Shown piece by piece: positions 31,668 through 40,300 of a DNA stretch of 64,000 nucleotides. Positions within the stretch are counted from its first letter, which is position 1, and the number at the start of each line of letters is the position of its first letter. Source of the DNA: a virus; the IMG/VR virus record IMGVR_UViG_3300034682_000252, positions 27,017 to 91,016 of that record; one strand, 5' to 3'. The notes below the pieces were generated by a model. It made no database searches. It saw nothing but the letters and a program-made list of their open reading frames with translations, and was not told where the DNA came from. Position numbers and translations under genes: made by a program.

Positions 31668-31838
31668 ATGAGCAACAAAAAACAGAGCATTATCAGCGTG
31701 TTGAGTGGAATAGACTCTTTCGACAAGCTCAAAGAGTTTGAGGGAATGGTGATGGGCATGAGCATTAACTCCGATCTTCGCAATCGGCTGCTCAGACAGG
31801 CCACAGAAAACTTCTGCAAGGCCTGCCCAATGAGTTGA
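31668..31838 (+). CDS. 56-aa hypothetical protein
   Basis: Starts at ATG 31668 (MSNKKQSIISVLSGIDSFDK), weak AAGAGAT before it. Helical, one late Cys pair (CKAC). Divergent from the HTH gene, so it may be a switch or antirepressor-type product. A hairpin terminator follows immediately. Confidence 0.5.
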   Translation: MSNKKQSIISVLSGIDSFDKLKEFEGMVMGMSINSDLRNRLLRQATENFCKACPMS

Positions 31839-31843
31839 TTCCT

Positions 31844-31852
31844 ACATCCTAA
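31844..31852 (-). promoter_or_regulatory. TTAGGATGT dispersed motif, site 9
   Basis: Exact minus-strand match between the stop of the 56-aa gene and its terminator; also next to the origin. Confidence 0.5.
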
Positions 31853-31854
31853 CA

Positions 31855-31875
31855 AGGGGCCGAAAGGCCCTTTTT
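31855..31875 (+). terminator. Rho-independent terminator
   Basis: AGGGGCC-GAAA-GGCCCTT stem-loop with five T, after the 56-aa gene and before the origin. Confidence 0.85.
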
Positions 31876-31962
31876 CATGTCTGGCCGGCCGGGTTCCCGG
31901 CGCTCAGGGAGAGGAGCCAGGCGAGCAAGTTATCCACAGAAAACGGCCTAGCTAAAACCAAT

Positions 31963-32007
31963 AAGATCCCTCTTTAAGATCCCTTCTTTAAAGATCCCAA
32001 AGATCCC
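31963..32007. repeat. Four AGATCCC Dam-site heptamers
   Basis: AAGATCCC copies at 31963-31970, 31976-31983, 31991-31998 and 32000-32007, in AT-rich sequence. In P1 the matching heptamers melt first and their methylation by Dam is needed for firing. Confidence 0.8.
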
Positions 32008-32074
32008 CAGCACTCCAGAAAGCGCACAAACCCCAGGCCTGGCGCGGCCTAGCGGAGCGCCCCCATGACCTCGC

Positions 32075-32192
32075 GATGTAGTCAAAATTGGAGGTTGATG
32101 TGGTCAAAATTGGAGGAATAGCCCGCCTCGATGTAGTTGAAATTGGAATGGCATGTAGGCAAGATTGGAAGTCGATGTAGTTGGGATTGGAA
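32075..32192 (+). repeat. Five RepA-binding iterons
   Basis: Copies start at 32075, 32097, 32130, 32152 and 32174; consensus GATGTAGTNAAAATTGGA. Spacings of 22, 33, 22 and 22 bp put them all on the same helix face. They overlap the likely repA promoter, so RepA should autorepress. Confidence 0.88.
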
Positions 32193-32226
32193 GCCAACAA
32201 CAGGTTTCAGCAACCACAAAAATCAA

Positions 32227-33105
32227 ATGGAAAGCGATAAATTGAAAGAAAAAACAAAAGGTTGCGATAGCGTTGTGGAGGCTGGATCAGCCCTGACAGA
32301 CGTGCGTCATTCCTCGTTATCCACAGTTCACCCCAACATCATTCTGCGCACTCCCATCTTCACCCCATCAGCCCGCAACCCCCACCCCGCAACTGGCTTA
32401 GGGCGCACTGCTGATGTATCGGAGGAAATGCAGAAACTGACCTTTGCCAGGTCAGAGGGGTATGACAAGGTGATGATCTCCGGGTACCGCCTCGACATAG
32501 AAACGGATTTCCGGGTCTGGTGCGGCATCACCCAGGCTTTCGAGAGTGCCGGCTTTTGCAGTGAAGGCGTGGTTTTCGACTTCAAGGAGTTCGCATCACT
32601 TTGCGGATACCCGAGCAAGCACCTCACAACCGTTCTGCGAGAGCGGATCGACCGGTCGCTTACCCGCATCATGAGCCAAGTCATTTCCTTCTCGCGGGCC
32701 GGGAAAGGGTGGGTAAAGACGCACCTGATCCACCGGGCCGAGTACAACTTGGACACCGATGAGATACGACTAATTCCCGACGCCAGCCTATGGGATCTCT
32801 ACCGAATCGATCACAACATCCTGCTCTATATCGAGCACCAAGCTCCACTCAAGGGGAAGCCTGTCGCACTCTGCCTGCAAATGTACCTAGCTGCCCTCCC
32901 CGCCAACCCCGTCCCGATCTCCATGACCAGGCTTCGGGAGCGCGTTGCCCTGAAAACAAGCAAGGTGGCAGAGGCGAACCGGAGCATTACCAATGCCCTG
33001 GCAGAGCTCAAGAAGATCGGGTACCTGGACTACGAGATCGTGACCAAAAACCGCGAGCGATACGTGCTGATACATGAGAGACATAAGCAATTGAAATCAA
33101 AGTAA
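32227..33105 (+). CDS. repA: P1-type RepA replication initiator
   Basis: 292 aa from ATG 32227 (P1 RepA is 286). The core matches P1 RepA as I remember it: EGYD---I-G-RLD--TDF--W, then F-EFA--CG-PSK-L, and at the end E-LK-IGYLD. Two winged-helix domains are expected (about 85-175 and 190-280). RepA binds the five upstream iterons to start replication and represses its own gene. ATG 32428 with GGAGG is possible but would drop a part aligned with P1 RepA. Confidence 0.92.
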   Translation: MESDKLKEKTKGCDSVVEAGSALTDVRHSSLSTVHPNIILRTPIFTPSARNPHPATGLGRTADVSEEMQKLTFARSEGYDKVMISGYRLDIETDFRVWCGITQAFESAGFCSEGVVFDFKEFASLCGYPSKHLTTVLRERIDRSLTRIMSQVISFSRAGKGWVKTHLIHRAEYNLDTDEIRLIPDASLWDLYRIDHNILLYIEHQAPLKGKPVALCLQMYLAALPANPVPISMTRLRERVALKTSKVAEANRSITNALAELKKIGYLDYEIVTKNRERYVLIHERHKQLKSK

Positions 33106-33554
33106 AAAGCCTTTCAGGATGTGGCCCTAATTGGTAATTCTGTGAGCTATTGGGTGGCGACAAAAACCACCCAACAAGGGGGCCGGAATCAGGCTGGAAA
33201 CAGAGGTGACAGCGAGGGCCTGATCATGAATTTCAGGCAAAAGAAAGCCCACCGCGAGGGTGGGCCAAGAGTTCTTTGATCATTTCGGCAGATGATCATT
33301 GATCAGGAGCCTAATGATCCTTTAGGCTATCGGTGTGTTCCAGGGAGTACCACCTCCCCGGGCACCAAATAACCGGTCAGCGCACCTCTTACAAAGGCTG
33401 CCGACTGCCAAGCTATTATCGCATTCACCTGGCACATGCTAGGGGCTGGATTAAGTCCGCCTGCACGGTTGCACCATCGCGCAACTGTGATAAGTGTACC
33501 CGACCATGATCCCCCCCTCAAGTGTTTGGTGAATCCAATGTACGGATTTTGCCC
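33106..33554. other. repA downstream region with hairpins and clustered TGATCA sites
   Basis: About 450 bp without a convincing gene. It holds a TTCAGGATGT variant of the dispersed motif (33113), hairpins TTGGGTGG/CCACCCAA (33150-33174) and GCCCACC/GGTGGGC (33247-33265), AGCCTAA/TTAGGCT (33308-33328), and four TGATCA at 33221, 33277, 33293 and 33300. No iterons or parS-like site seen, although P1 has parAB-parS here. Confidence 0.6.
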
Positions 33555-34178
33555 ATGACATTAACAAACTCCACCAGCGCAATCGCCCATAGCGATCAGA
33601 TCGTCGCCGTTCTCGCCAAGATGCCGATCAGCACCTTTGGCTCCCCCGCCGTCCAGCGCGTCGCCATCCAGATAGCCGCCAGCCTGAACAAGGCGCAAGG
33701 GTGGGCCTTCTCCCTGCCGATAAAGTATTTTGCCAAGAAAGCCGAGTGCACCCCTCGCACGGTTCAACGTGCCTTGCAGTCACTGACTAAGCTCCAGTTC
33801 TTCGAGGTGGAGTACCGCAAGGACCCCCATGATGCAAAGTTCAATCTCTCATCGGTATACCGGCTCGGATCAGCCCTGCGCTCAATTTGCGAGCGACTTG
33901 TCACCAGGGGGCGATCAGGAGATCGTGGTTCTTTAAAACCAAACAAAGACAGACCTACAAGAAAGATCCCCGCTCCCGCAAATTCAGTTTCGCAGAAGCC
34001 CACCAGGAAGCCCTACGGGCCCAGCAAGCCGAGTAAGGCCGTTGGCCCTACCGCAACAGTCCGCACACCCGAAGAGTGGGAAGCAAGGCGCCTGGAGGGC
34101 ATAGCGCTGGCCCAGGAGTCACACAAGAGGGCTATGGCCAAGATGGCGGCCATGATGGGTGGTGCCCTCCCCGCTTGA
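33555..34178 (+). CDS. Helix-turn-helix protein next to repA
   Basis: 207 aa from ATG 33555; a GTG at 33522 would add 11 residues. Residues about 35-90 form a winged helix of the HTH_36 type (PIKYFAKKAECTPRTVQRAL, SLTKLQFFEVEYRK), as in plasmid replication or conversion proteins. A Pro/Lys-rich linker (about 125-165) precedes a C-terminal helix (EEWEARRLEGIALAQESHKR). It lies where P1 has ParA, but is not ParA. Role in copy control or replication is inferred. Confidence 0.7.
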   Translation: MTLTNSTSAIAHSDQIVAVLAKMPISTFGSPAVQRVAIQIAASLNKAQGWAFSLPIKYFAKKAECTPRTVQRALQSLTKLQFFEVEYRKDPHDAKFNLSSVYRLGSALRSICERLVTRGRSGDRGSLKPNKDRPTRKIPAPANSVSQKPTRKPYGPSKPSKAVGPTATVRTPEEWEARRLEGIALAQESHKRAMAKMAAMMGGALPA

Positions 34179-34195
34179 CTGGTGATGAAGGCTGT

Positions 34196-34218
34196 TTAAT
34201 CATGCGTGGCATGATTAA
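34196..34218. promoter_or_regulatory. Perfect inverted repeat upstream of wHTH gene
   Basis: TTAATCATGC, 3-bp gap, GCATGATTAA; 14 bp before the gene at 34233. Probably an operator for that DNA-binding protein, or a weak hairpin in the leader. Confidence 0.55.
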
Positions 34219-34232
34219 GAGGTGAGGCACCC

Positions 34233-34514
34233 ATGAGACTATCGGCGATTCAAAAAGACGTGCTATTCGTGCTGTTCGCTATCAGGACCAAGGGGAAGGC
34301 TGGGCCGGTTCCCAGCATGACCCTGTTGGGGATGATCAACCGGGGGAGGTCCACAGAGGTGTTCCCGAGCAACTTCCGTACATCGTGCCACACCCTGGTT
34401 GATAACGGCTTGCTGGGCAAGTATCGAGACGAACAGTTAAACCTGGGCTTCTCTCTGACGGAGGCAGGCGCGGAACTGGGCGGCCAGATATACCAGGCCC
34501 GGATGGAAGGTTGA
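34233..34514 (+). CDS. Winged-helix protein
   Basis: 93 aa. MRLSAIQKDVLFVLFAIRTK, then FRTSCHTLVDNGLLGKYRDE and LGFSLTEAGAELG fit a winged helix with a C-terminal wing, in the manner of conserved plasmid-borne DNA-binding proteins of unknown role. The perfect inverted repeat 14 bp upstream suggests autoregulation. Confidence 0.7.
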   Translation: MRLSAIQKDVLFVLFAIRTKGKAGPVPSMTLLGMINRGRSTEVFPSNFRTSCHTLVDNGLLGKYRDEQLNLGFSLTEAGAELGGQIYQARMEG

Positions 34515-34546
34515 GGGCCACCACATGGCGGCCCTCAGTTGGCGAC

Positions 34547-35512
34547 TCAGCGCAAGCGGAGCTCGTGACCGAAGTCGATAGCACCAGGCACGACTGGCGG
34601 CCGGCCATGTTGCGGCACGGATACCGGGTCGCGCTTGCCAAGCGGCAGGCTGCCGAGATCAGAGCGTGACAGGCTATCAAGGAACTGACGCAAGATCTTG
34701 GCATCGTCCGGGGTCGCCATGGTGGCAATGGCCCGACGCTGGTCCTTGGTCAGCATGACCGGGTACGCCTCCAGGGCATCCATCATGACCTGTTCGCGCT
34801 GCAGAGCGGCCGCCTTTGCCTCCTCCCGGGAGGCCTCCAGATCCTGGGCCAGCTTGGCCGAGTGCTGGCGCTGCTCAGACAGCATCCCATCGAGCATCAT
34901 CACATCGTAGAGGCTGGCCTCCTCAATGCGGCGAGCGGCGGATACCTGCACCCAGCTATCCAGCATCGCCACATAGGCGTCACGGTCCATGCCAAGCTCA
35001 GCGATCATCGCCTCCCCTGCTGAATCCAGCATCGCGCCCTGGCGGGCCAGCGGCACAAAGTTGGGCTGGGCTACGTAGTCGAACCCGTACATCACCTGGG
35101 GATGGTCCCCGGTGTAGTTGCTGGGGCCGGTTACCGCCCAGGACCAGCCACCAGCATTCGAGTCGAGCATGGAGCACACGATAGCCCCGGACGGGGTATC
35201 CAGGATCTCCTGGGTGTGGTGCAACGTGCCGTCGTCGTCCAGGCTGATGGCCACCAGCCGGTTGCTGGGGACGTTCTGCATGATGACCGGCTTCCCGTCG
35301 AGCATCACCACCTCCTGCTCGGCCGGCTTCATCTTGCCGGATAGCGAGCGGGCCGTGTGGCCGAAGTAGCCGAACAGCTCGCCCAGGCGCAGGCCTTCTT
35401 GGGTGGCTGCTGAATCCAGCATCTTCTTGACGGAATGGTGAACATAGCGGCGCCCGTTGTGGCCGGAGCGGCCTTCCTTGTGGATGTTGATCGAGGTCTC
35501 TACGCGCCTCAT
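34547..35512 (-). CDS. pro: Prohead protease/scaffold candidate (P1 Pro position)
   Basis: 321 aa, ATGA-coupled to the portal gene. N-terminal 190 residues are alpha/beta with a His-rich start (GRRYVHHSVKKMLDSAATQE), SMLDSNAGGWSWAV and VMYGFDYVA. About 190-240 is a coiled coil (QRQHSAKLAQDLEASREEAK), then a C-terminal helical end. In P1 the gene after the portal (prt) is pro, the head-maturation protease. I cannot place its catalytic residues with confidence, so the call rests on synteny and layout. Confidence 0.6.
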   Translation of the reverse strand: MRRVETSINIHKEGRSGHNGRRYVHHSVKKMLDSAATQEGLRLGELFGYFGHTARSLSGKMKPAEQEVVMLDGKPVIMQNVPSNRLVAISLDDDGTLHHTQEILDTPSGAIVCSMLDSNAGGWSWAVTGPSNYTGDHPQVMYGFDYVAQPNFVPLARQGAMLDSAGEAMIAELGMDRDAYVAMLDSWVQVSAARRIEEASLYDVMMLDGMLSEQRQHSAKLAQDLEASREEAKAAALQREQVMMDALEAYPVMLTKDQRRAIATMATPDDAKILRQFLDSLSRSDLGSLPLGKRDPVSVPQHGRPPVVPGAIDFGHELRLR

Positions 35513-37209
35513 AGCGGTTCTCCTAGCAGGTTAACGAGTTGGGTGTTGATGACGCCCTCCAGGAATGCCTGGAAGCCATCCCGGGGGCCCTTGTAGCCGA
35601 CGGACTCCATGAAGTTCTGCCCGTCGCCGGCCTCCTCTTCGGCTGCATCCTTGGCGGCCTGGGCGAGGTCCTTGATGATCTGGGCGGCCTTGTCCGGGTC
35701 GAGCCGCACAATGTCGGTCAGCACCAGTTCCTTGAATGCGTCCGAACCGGCCAGGCGGCCGTTTTCGATGGTGTCGAGCACAGTGGCCAGCGCCATGGCG
35801 TAGTTGGTGCGCGTCTCCATGGCATCAGCCTGTTCGGCTTCGATCGCGGTGTTGAGGGAGTGGAATTTGATTTCGATGGGACGGAGCTCGCCGGCGCCGA
35901 ACACTTTCCCGTACTTGTGGGCCATGTGAATGTCGATGAGCCGGTTCACGGACTGGACCACCCCCACCCGCAGCCAGTTGGCGCGGATCGCGGCTTGAAT
36001 GGACGTTCGGAAGAATCCGCCATCCCCCAGCCCGCCAGACATGAGATCCCCCCAGCCGAGCATCGACACATCGATCCCCAGGGATGACGCCATGCGCTTG
36101 AGGTGAAACATCACATCCTCAATGTGCTGAATGTCCGGGCTGACTGTCTGGGTGTCGATCGTCACGCCGCCCTTGTTGCCAGACAGGTTAGGGATGAGCT
36201 GGTTCCAGACGGTGGGGATCAGGCCCTTGGCTTTCCCCTTGCGGGCGGCAGCCTCCATGTCCTTGCGCATCTGGGTACCCACGAGATTTAGGTACTGCGC
36301 GGCGCGGGCCGGGTCCAGGTTATCCATGCCGAGCGCCACGAACCGGTCAATACGGCTGGCGTTATAGCGGCTGCCCTTCATCGAACGGATGGCATCGCTC
36401 AGATCACTCCAGGAGCCATAGGCAAACTCGAGGAACGACGTGCCGTAGTCCTGGGTTTCTATGGGCTTGCGGCGGTGAATGTCGTCATAGAGCGAGTAGC
36501 GGATCCCGGATGTGCCGGTGGGCTCCAGGGAGAGGGACGGTTGCCAGTACGGCACCTTGAGCCCCACCAACTGCCAGGGCTCCACCAACTGGATCTCGCC
36601 CGGACGGGTGGGCGTCTTGAGGTATTCACCGGTGAAGCCGGCCAGGCGGCCGCCGCGGACGTACTCGCGGATCTGGTGCGCCATCGTGTACCAGGACGAT
36701 TCGAGATCGACGATCCCCTTGCCTGTCTCGCAATAGGGCCGGATGTAGTGGACCCCGTATGCGGCCATGAGCTTGCACCAGGACGGCAGGCCGTTGTTGA
36801 GCATGGGCCCGAGCTCGGCCATGAGCGACGCGGCGATCTCCTTGGCGTCATCCGTCTTGGCCTCGATTGTGATGATGTTGCCGGTGCGGCTATCCACGCT
36901 CAGGGCGTGTGATATGTGCATATCCAGGGCGGCGGAGAGCACGGGATCGACAACCATCTCCTCGAGCAGGGCGTACTTGGCGAACCGGTCCGTGGGGAGA
37001 ACCTTTTCGCTCATCCAATCCTGCTCACCCACAACGGTGGTCCCGTTCTGGGCGGTTGCGGCGTCAGCCATCAAGGCATTGCCTACGTGATAGCCTCCCG
37101 CGCCTTGCAGCAGGATCCCGCGGTCTTGCGAATCGTCCGGGTTGTATCCGGTGAAGGCCTGGCGCAGCAACGACAGCAGGCCTTTTTCTGAATTTGTGGT
37201 TTCAGCCAC
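35509..37209 (-). CDS. prt: Phage portal protein (P1 Prt position)
   Basis: 566 aa. Portal-like features: a helical N-terminal stem (FAKYALLEEMVVDPVLSAAL), an extended central wing (VEPWQLVGLKVPYWQPSL), a region VMFHLKRMASSLGIDVSMLG typical of portal clip/stem connections, then IKFHSLNTAIEAEQADAMET and an acidic C-terminal helix (KDLAQAAKDAAEEEAGDGQN). It forms the dodecameric DNA channel and docks the terminase. GTG at 37209 has GGGAGG seven bases upstream; ATG 37224 is an alternative. Confidence 0.85.
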   Translation of the reverse strand: MAETTNSEKGLLSLLRQAFTGYNPDDSQDRGILLQGAGGYHVGNALMADAATAQNGTTVVGEQDWMSEKVLPTDRFAKYALLEEMVVDPVLSAALDMHISHALSVDSRTGNIITIEAKTDDAKEIAASLMAELGPMLNNGLPSWCKLMAAYGVHYIRPYCETGKGIVDLESSWYTMAHQIREYVRGGRLAGFTGEYLKTPTRPGEIQLVEPWQLVGLKVPYWQPSLSLEPTGTSGIRYSLYDDIHRRKPIETQDYGTSFLEFAYGSWSDLSDAIRSMKGSRYNASRIDRFVALGMDNLDPARAAQYLNLVGTQMRKDMEAAARKGKAKGLIPTVWNQLIPNLSGNKGGVTIDTQTVSPDIQHIEDVMFHLKRMASSLGIDVSMLGWGDLMSGGLGDGGFFRTSIQAAIRANWLRVGVVQSVNRLIDIHMAHKYGKVFGAGELRPIEIKFHSLNTAIEAEQADAMETRTNYAMALATVLDTIENGRLAGSDAFKELVLTDIVRLDPDKAAQIIKDLAQAAKDAAEEEAGDGQNFMESVGYKGPRDGFQAFLEGVINTQLVNLLGEPL

Positions 37210-37331
37210 TGGCTGACCTCCCATTGGCGCTAGGACCATGGGCGGGAGGGGGAAGGGGGGCAAGCGGGATCATATCTGATTGCGGCGGCTCGATGTGGAT
37301 CGTCCAAAAGCCAAATGGTTTCGCAATGGGG

Positions 37332-37340
37332 TTAGGATGT
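37332..37340 (+). promoter_or_regulatory. TTAGGATGT dispersed motif, site 10
   Basis: Exact match, 30 bp upstream of the DarB-like gene and in the divergent region with the portal gene. Confidence 0.65.
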
Positions 37341-37370
37341 GCGGGTTTCCATCAACATCGAGGTGCATCC

Positions 37371-40300
37371 ATGCCCACTACCATTGTGGCAAATGCGATC
37401 GCCGCCATCTTGCAGGCCCGCGACATGTCCGGGCTGATGGCGGAATACGATCGCCTGTTCCCTACCTCCAGCCGCGCCAATGCGATCTACGGCGTCGAGA
37501 AGGCCGACGGCGTATCTATCGAACGCGCCCGCAAAGAGGCCAATGAGCGCGTCTTGGGCGTCCTGCAGCGGGTCGGCAACAATGCCGCCATGCTGACCGA
37601 AGAGGAAAAGGCCATCTTGCGCCAATACTCCGGCCTGGGCGGGATCGGCGGCTCCATTCACGAGTATTACACCCCGCAATGGGTGGCCGGGGGCATCTGG
37701 GATCTGATGGCCGCCATGGGCCAGGGCCCGGGTAACTACCTGGAGCCCTCCGCGGGCGCCGGCGTATTCCACGGCACAAAGCCGGCCGGGGTGCTGATGA
37801 CCGCCACCGAGATCGACGAAACCAGCGCCCAGGTGAACAAGCTCCTCCACCCCGAGGACAAGGTGGTGAACCAGTCGTTCGAGGCGCTGGCCGTCGCCAG
37901 CGAGGATGATAGCTGGGATGGGGCCGTGGGCAACGTGCCGTTTGGCGAAACCCGGGGGAGCTATGGGGCGCTCGATCCCGAGTACGCCCACATCAAGTAC
38001 GTGGACCAGTATTTCGTTTCGCGCATCCTGGACAAGATCAAGCCTGGCGCACTGATGACCGTGGTTGTCCCCATGCGCATCGTCAGCGGCGCCAAGTTCA
38101 AGAAGTGGCGGGCCGAGATCAGCCTGAAAGCCGAGTTCCTGGGCGCTCACCGCCTCCCCTCCGGCACTTTCTCCAACAACGGCACCGACACCGCCACCGA
38201 CATTCTGGTCATGCGCAAGCACCCGGCCGGCCTGGCTGAACTGGTGAACGGCCGGAAGAAGCCAGACCTTGAAGCCGCCAACGTGCTTTGGGACACCTTC
38301 ATCAACGGCAAATGGTTTGAGACTGCCGAGGGTAAGCGGTTCGTCCACGGCGAGCAGTCCATCCAGGGCGCCGGCAAGTTCGCCCGGACCGTCGTCGAGA
38401 AGGGCGGCACCACCAACGAGCAGATCCGGCAGCGCCTGGCCCACAAGTTCGAGTCGCGCATTGACTGGCTCGCCCTGGAGCTGGTGGCCCCGGTCACGCC
38501 GACCTATGACGAAGGCGACGAGCGAATGATCAACGGCCGCTGGCGCCGGCTGGTCAACGGCACTTGGCAAACCACCTCGCTGGTGGGTGGCGATGGCGAC
38601 ACAATCAGCAAGGACGAGTACGGGGTGGGTTCACTGCGCCAGCTCAAGACCATGTTGGAACAGTCCCCCTTGAGCGCCCTGGAGCTGAACCATAGCCACC
38701 TGCTGGCCATACACCGCGACTTCCCGGACGCCACTGATGGCATCGTCGGGGACGCCATTCGGCTCGCCAAGGAGCAGCCAGCCGAACACCGGGCCCGCAT
38801 CGTGCGCGGCGCCATCATCGGTCACCGCATCCAGGGAATGCTGGGTGAGATCAACAGCGCCGGCTTCATCCCCACTGAAACCGCCGCCGAGTTGCGTGAT
38901 CTGATCAGTGCGGAGATCAGCACCTTTGGGGTGGCTGCTGCTGATCGCAAGCTGGCGACCCTGGGGGGCGGCAATGCGGCCGGCGCCTGGAATGCCTTTG
39001 TGACCGCCACCGACGTGAACGGCCAATTCAGCGCCCTGCTGAAAGGCACCCTGGATCGCGGCCCAGTTCGCGCCTTTGACGACACCAGCGCCGCCCAGAC
39101 GGTTGCTTACCTGTTCGGCCAACTTGAGCTCAACCCGGTCGATCTGTCTGACTTCCTGGACCTGTACCGCGGCGACGAGGGCAAGACCCTGACCGAGCTG
39201 GCGAAGATCCCAGGGGTGGCGATCACGCCGGCTGGCATGTTGATGCCGATGGACCGGGCCACCAGCGGGAACATCGTCGAGAACCGCCGCAAGGTGATGG
39301 CCGCCATGGGGGCAGAGACAGATCCCGCCATCCTGGCGAACTACCAGACCCAACTGGACGAGATCGAGCGCCGGCGCTACCGGGCCAAGGTCGATGACAT
39401 TGAAATGACCATGGCCGCCAAGTGGCTGCCAAGGAGCTTGGTCGCCGAGTTCCTGAAAGATCAGGGATACAGCTCGCTCCAATACTCCAAGATCGTGACC
39501 AATGAAGATGGTGAGCTGGTCGAGGACAAGGAGTATCAGGGTAACGATGGGGTGTGGAGTGGCTACGGCGTCCGGGATGGCAAGAAGCGCTCCAACGTCA
39601 ATGAGCAGTTCGAGCGCCAGCTCGAGAACTACCTCAACGGGATCGCCGTGCGCTCTGGTGACGCTGCCGGCGCGGCCGCATACCGCGAGCGCATCAAGGG
39701 CATTGAGGAGCGGTTCGCTATCTGGCTGCGCCAGCATGACGACATAGACAAGCTGGCGGATCTCTATAACGACAGCTTCAACGGCCATGTGGCGTTTGAG
39801 CACTCTGACGCTGACCTGGAGCTCGAGGGCATTTCCGGGCGCATCGTGCCGTTCGGCTATCAGTGCTCCGGGATCCGCCGCGCCTCGGAAGATGGGCGCG
39901 GAATGCTGGCCTACGGGACAGGCCTCGGCAAGACCGCCACCGCCTTGGGCCTGGCCGCCTACAACAAGCAGATGGGCCGCGCCAAGCGGACCGGGATCGC
40001 CGTGCCGCTGGCCGTGCTGGAAAACTGGTACCACGAGGCCAAGACCTTCTACAGCGAGGACGCTTTCAGCCGCGTGTTCTTTGTCGGCCTGGAGCCAGTT
40101 CGCAACAAGGACGGCGCCATTGAGCAGGAACAGATCCTCGATGACGAGGGCAACCCCCGCCTGGGCGCCAACGGCCAGGCGCTGACCCGGGACAAGCTCA
40201 AGGCCCTGGGCACCAAGGAAGTGAAAGCCCGCCTGAACGCCATCCCACAGTCCAACTATGACGTGGTGGTGATGAGCAAGGAGCAACTGGCCACCATCCC

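Larger units (their letters stand above)
31930..32192. other. oriR: P1 oriR-like origin of replication
   Basis: Ordered elements: DnaA box TTATCCACA at 31930-31938; four AAGATCCC repeats at 31963, 31976, 31991 and 32000, each with a GATC site; five 19-bp iterons at 32075, 32097, 32130, 32152 and 32174 (about 22-bp spacing, one gap of 33 bp). P1 oriR has DnaA boxes, Dam-site heptamers AGATCC(A/C), then five iterons and repA in the same order. A second DnaA box is at 32317-32325, inside repA. Confidence 0.88.

Noticed and set aside
33106-34178. Search for P1-type parA/parB after repA
   Set aside because: The gene at 33555 has a winged helix but no Walker-type ParA motif, and no parS-like site was seen; partition is assigned to ParMR.
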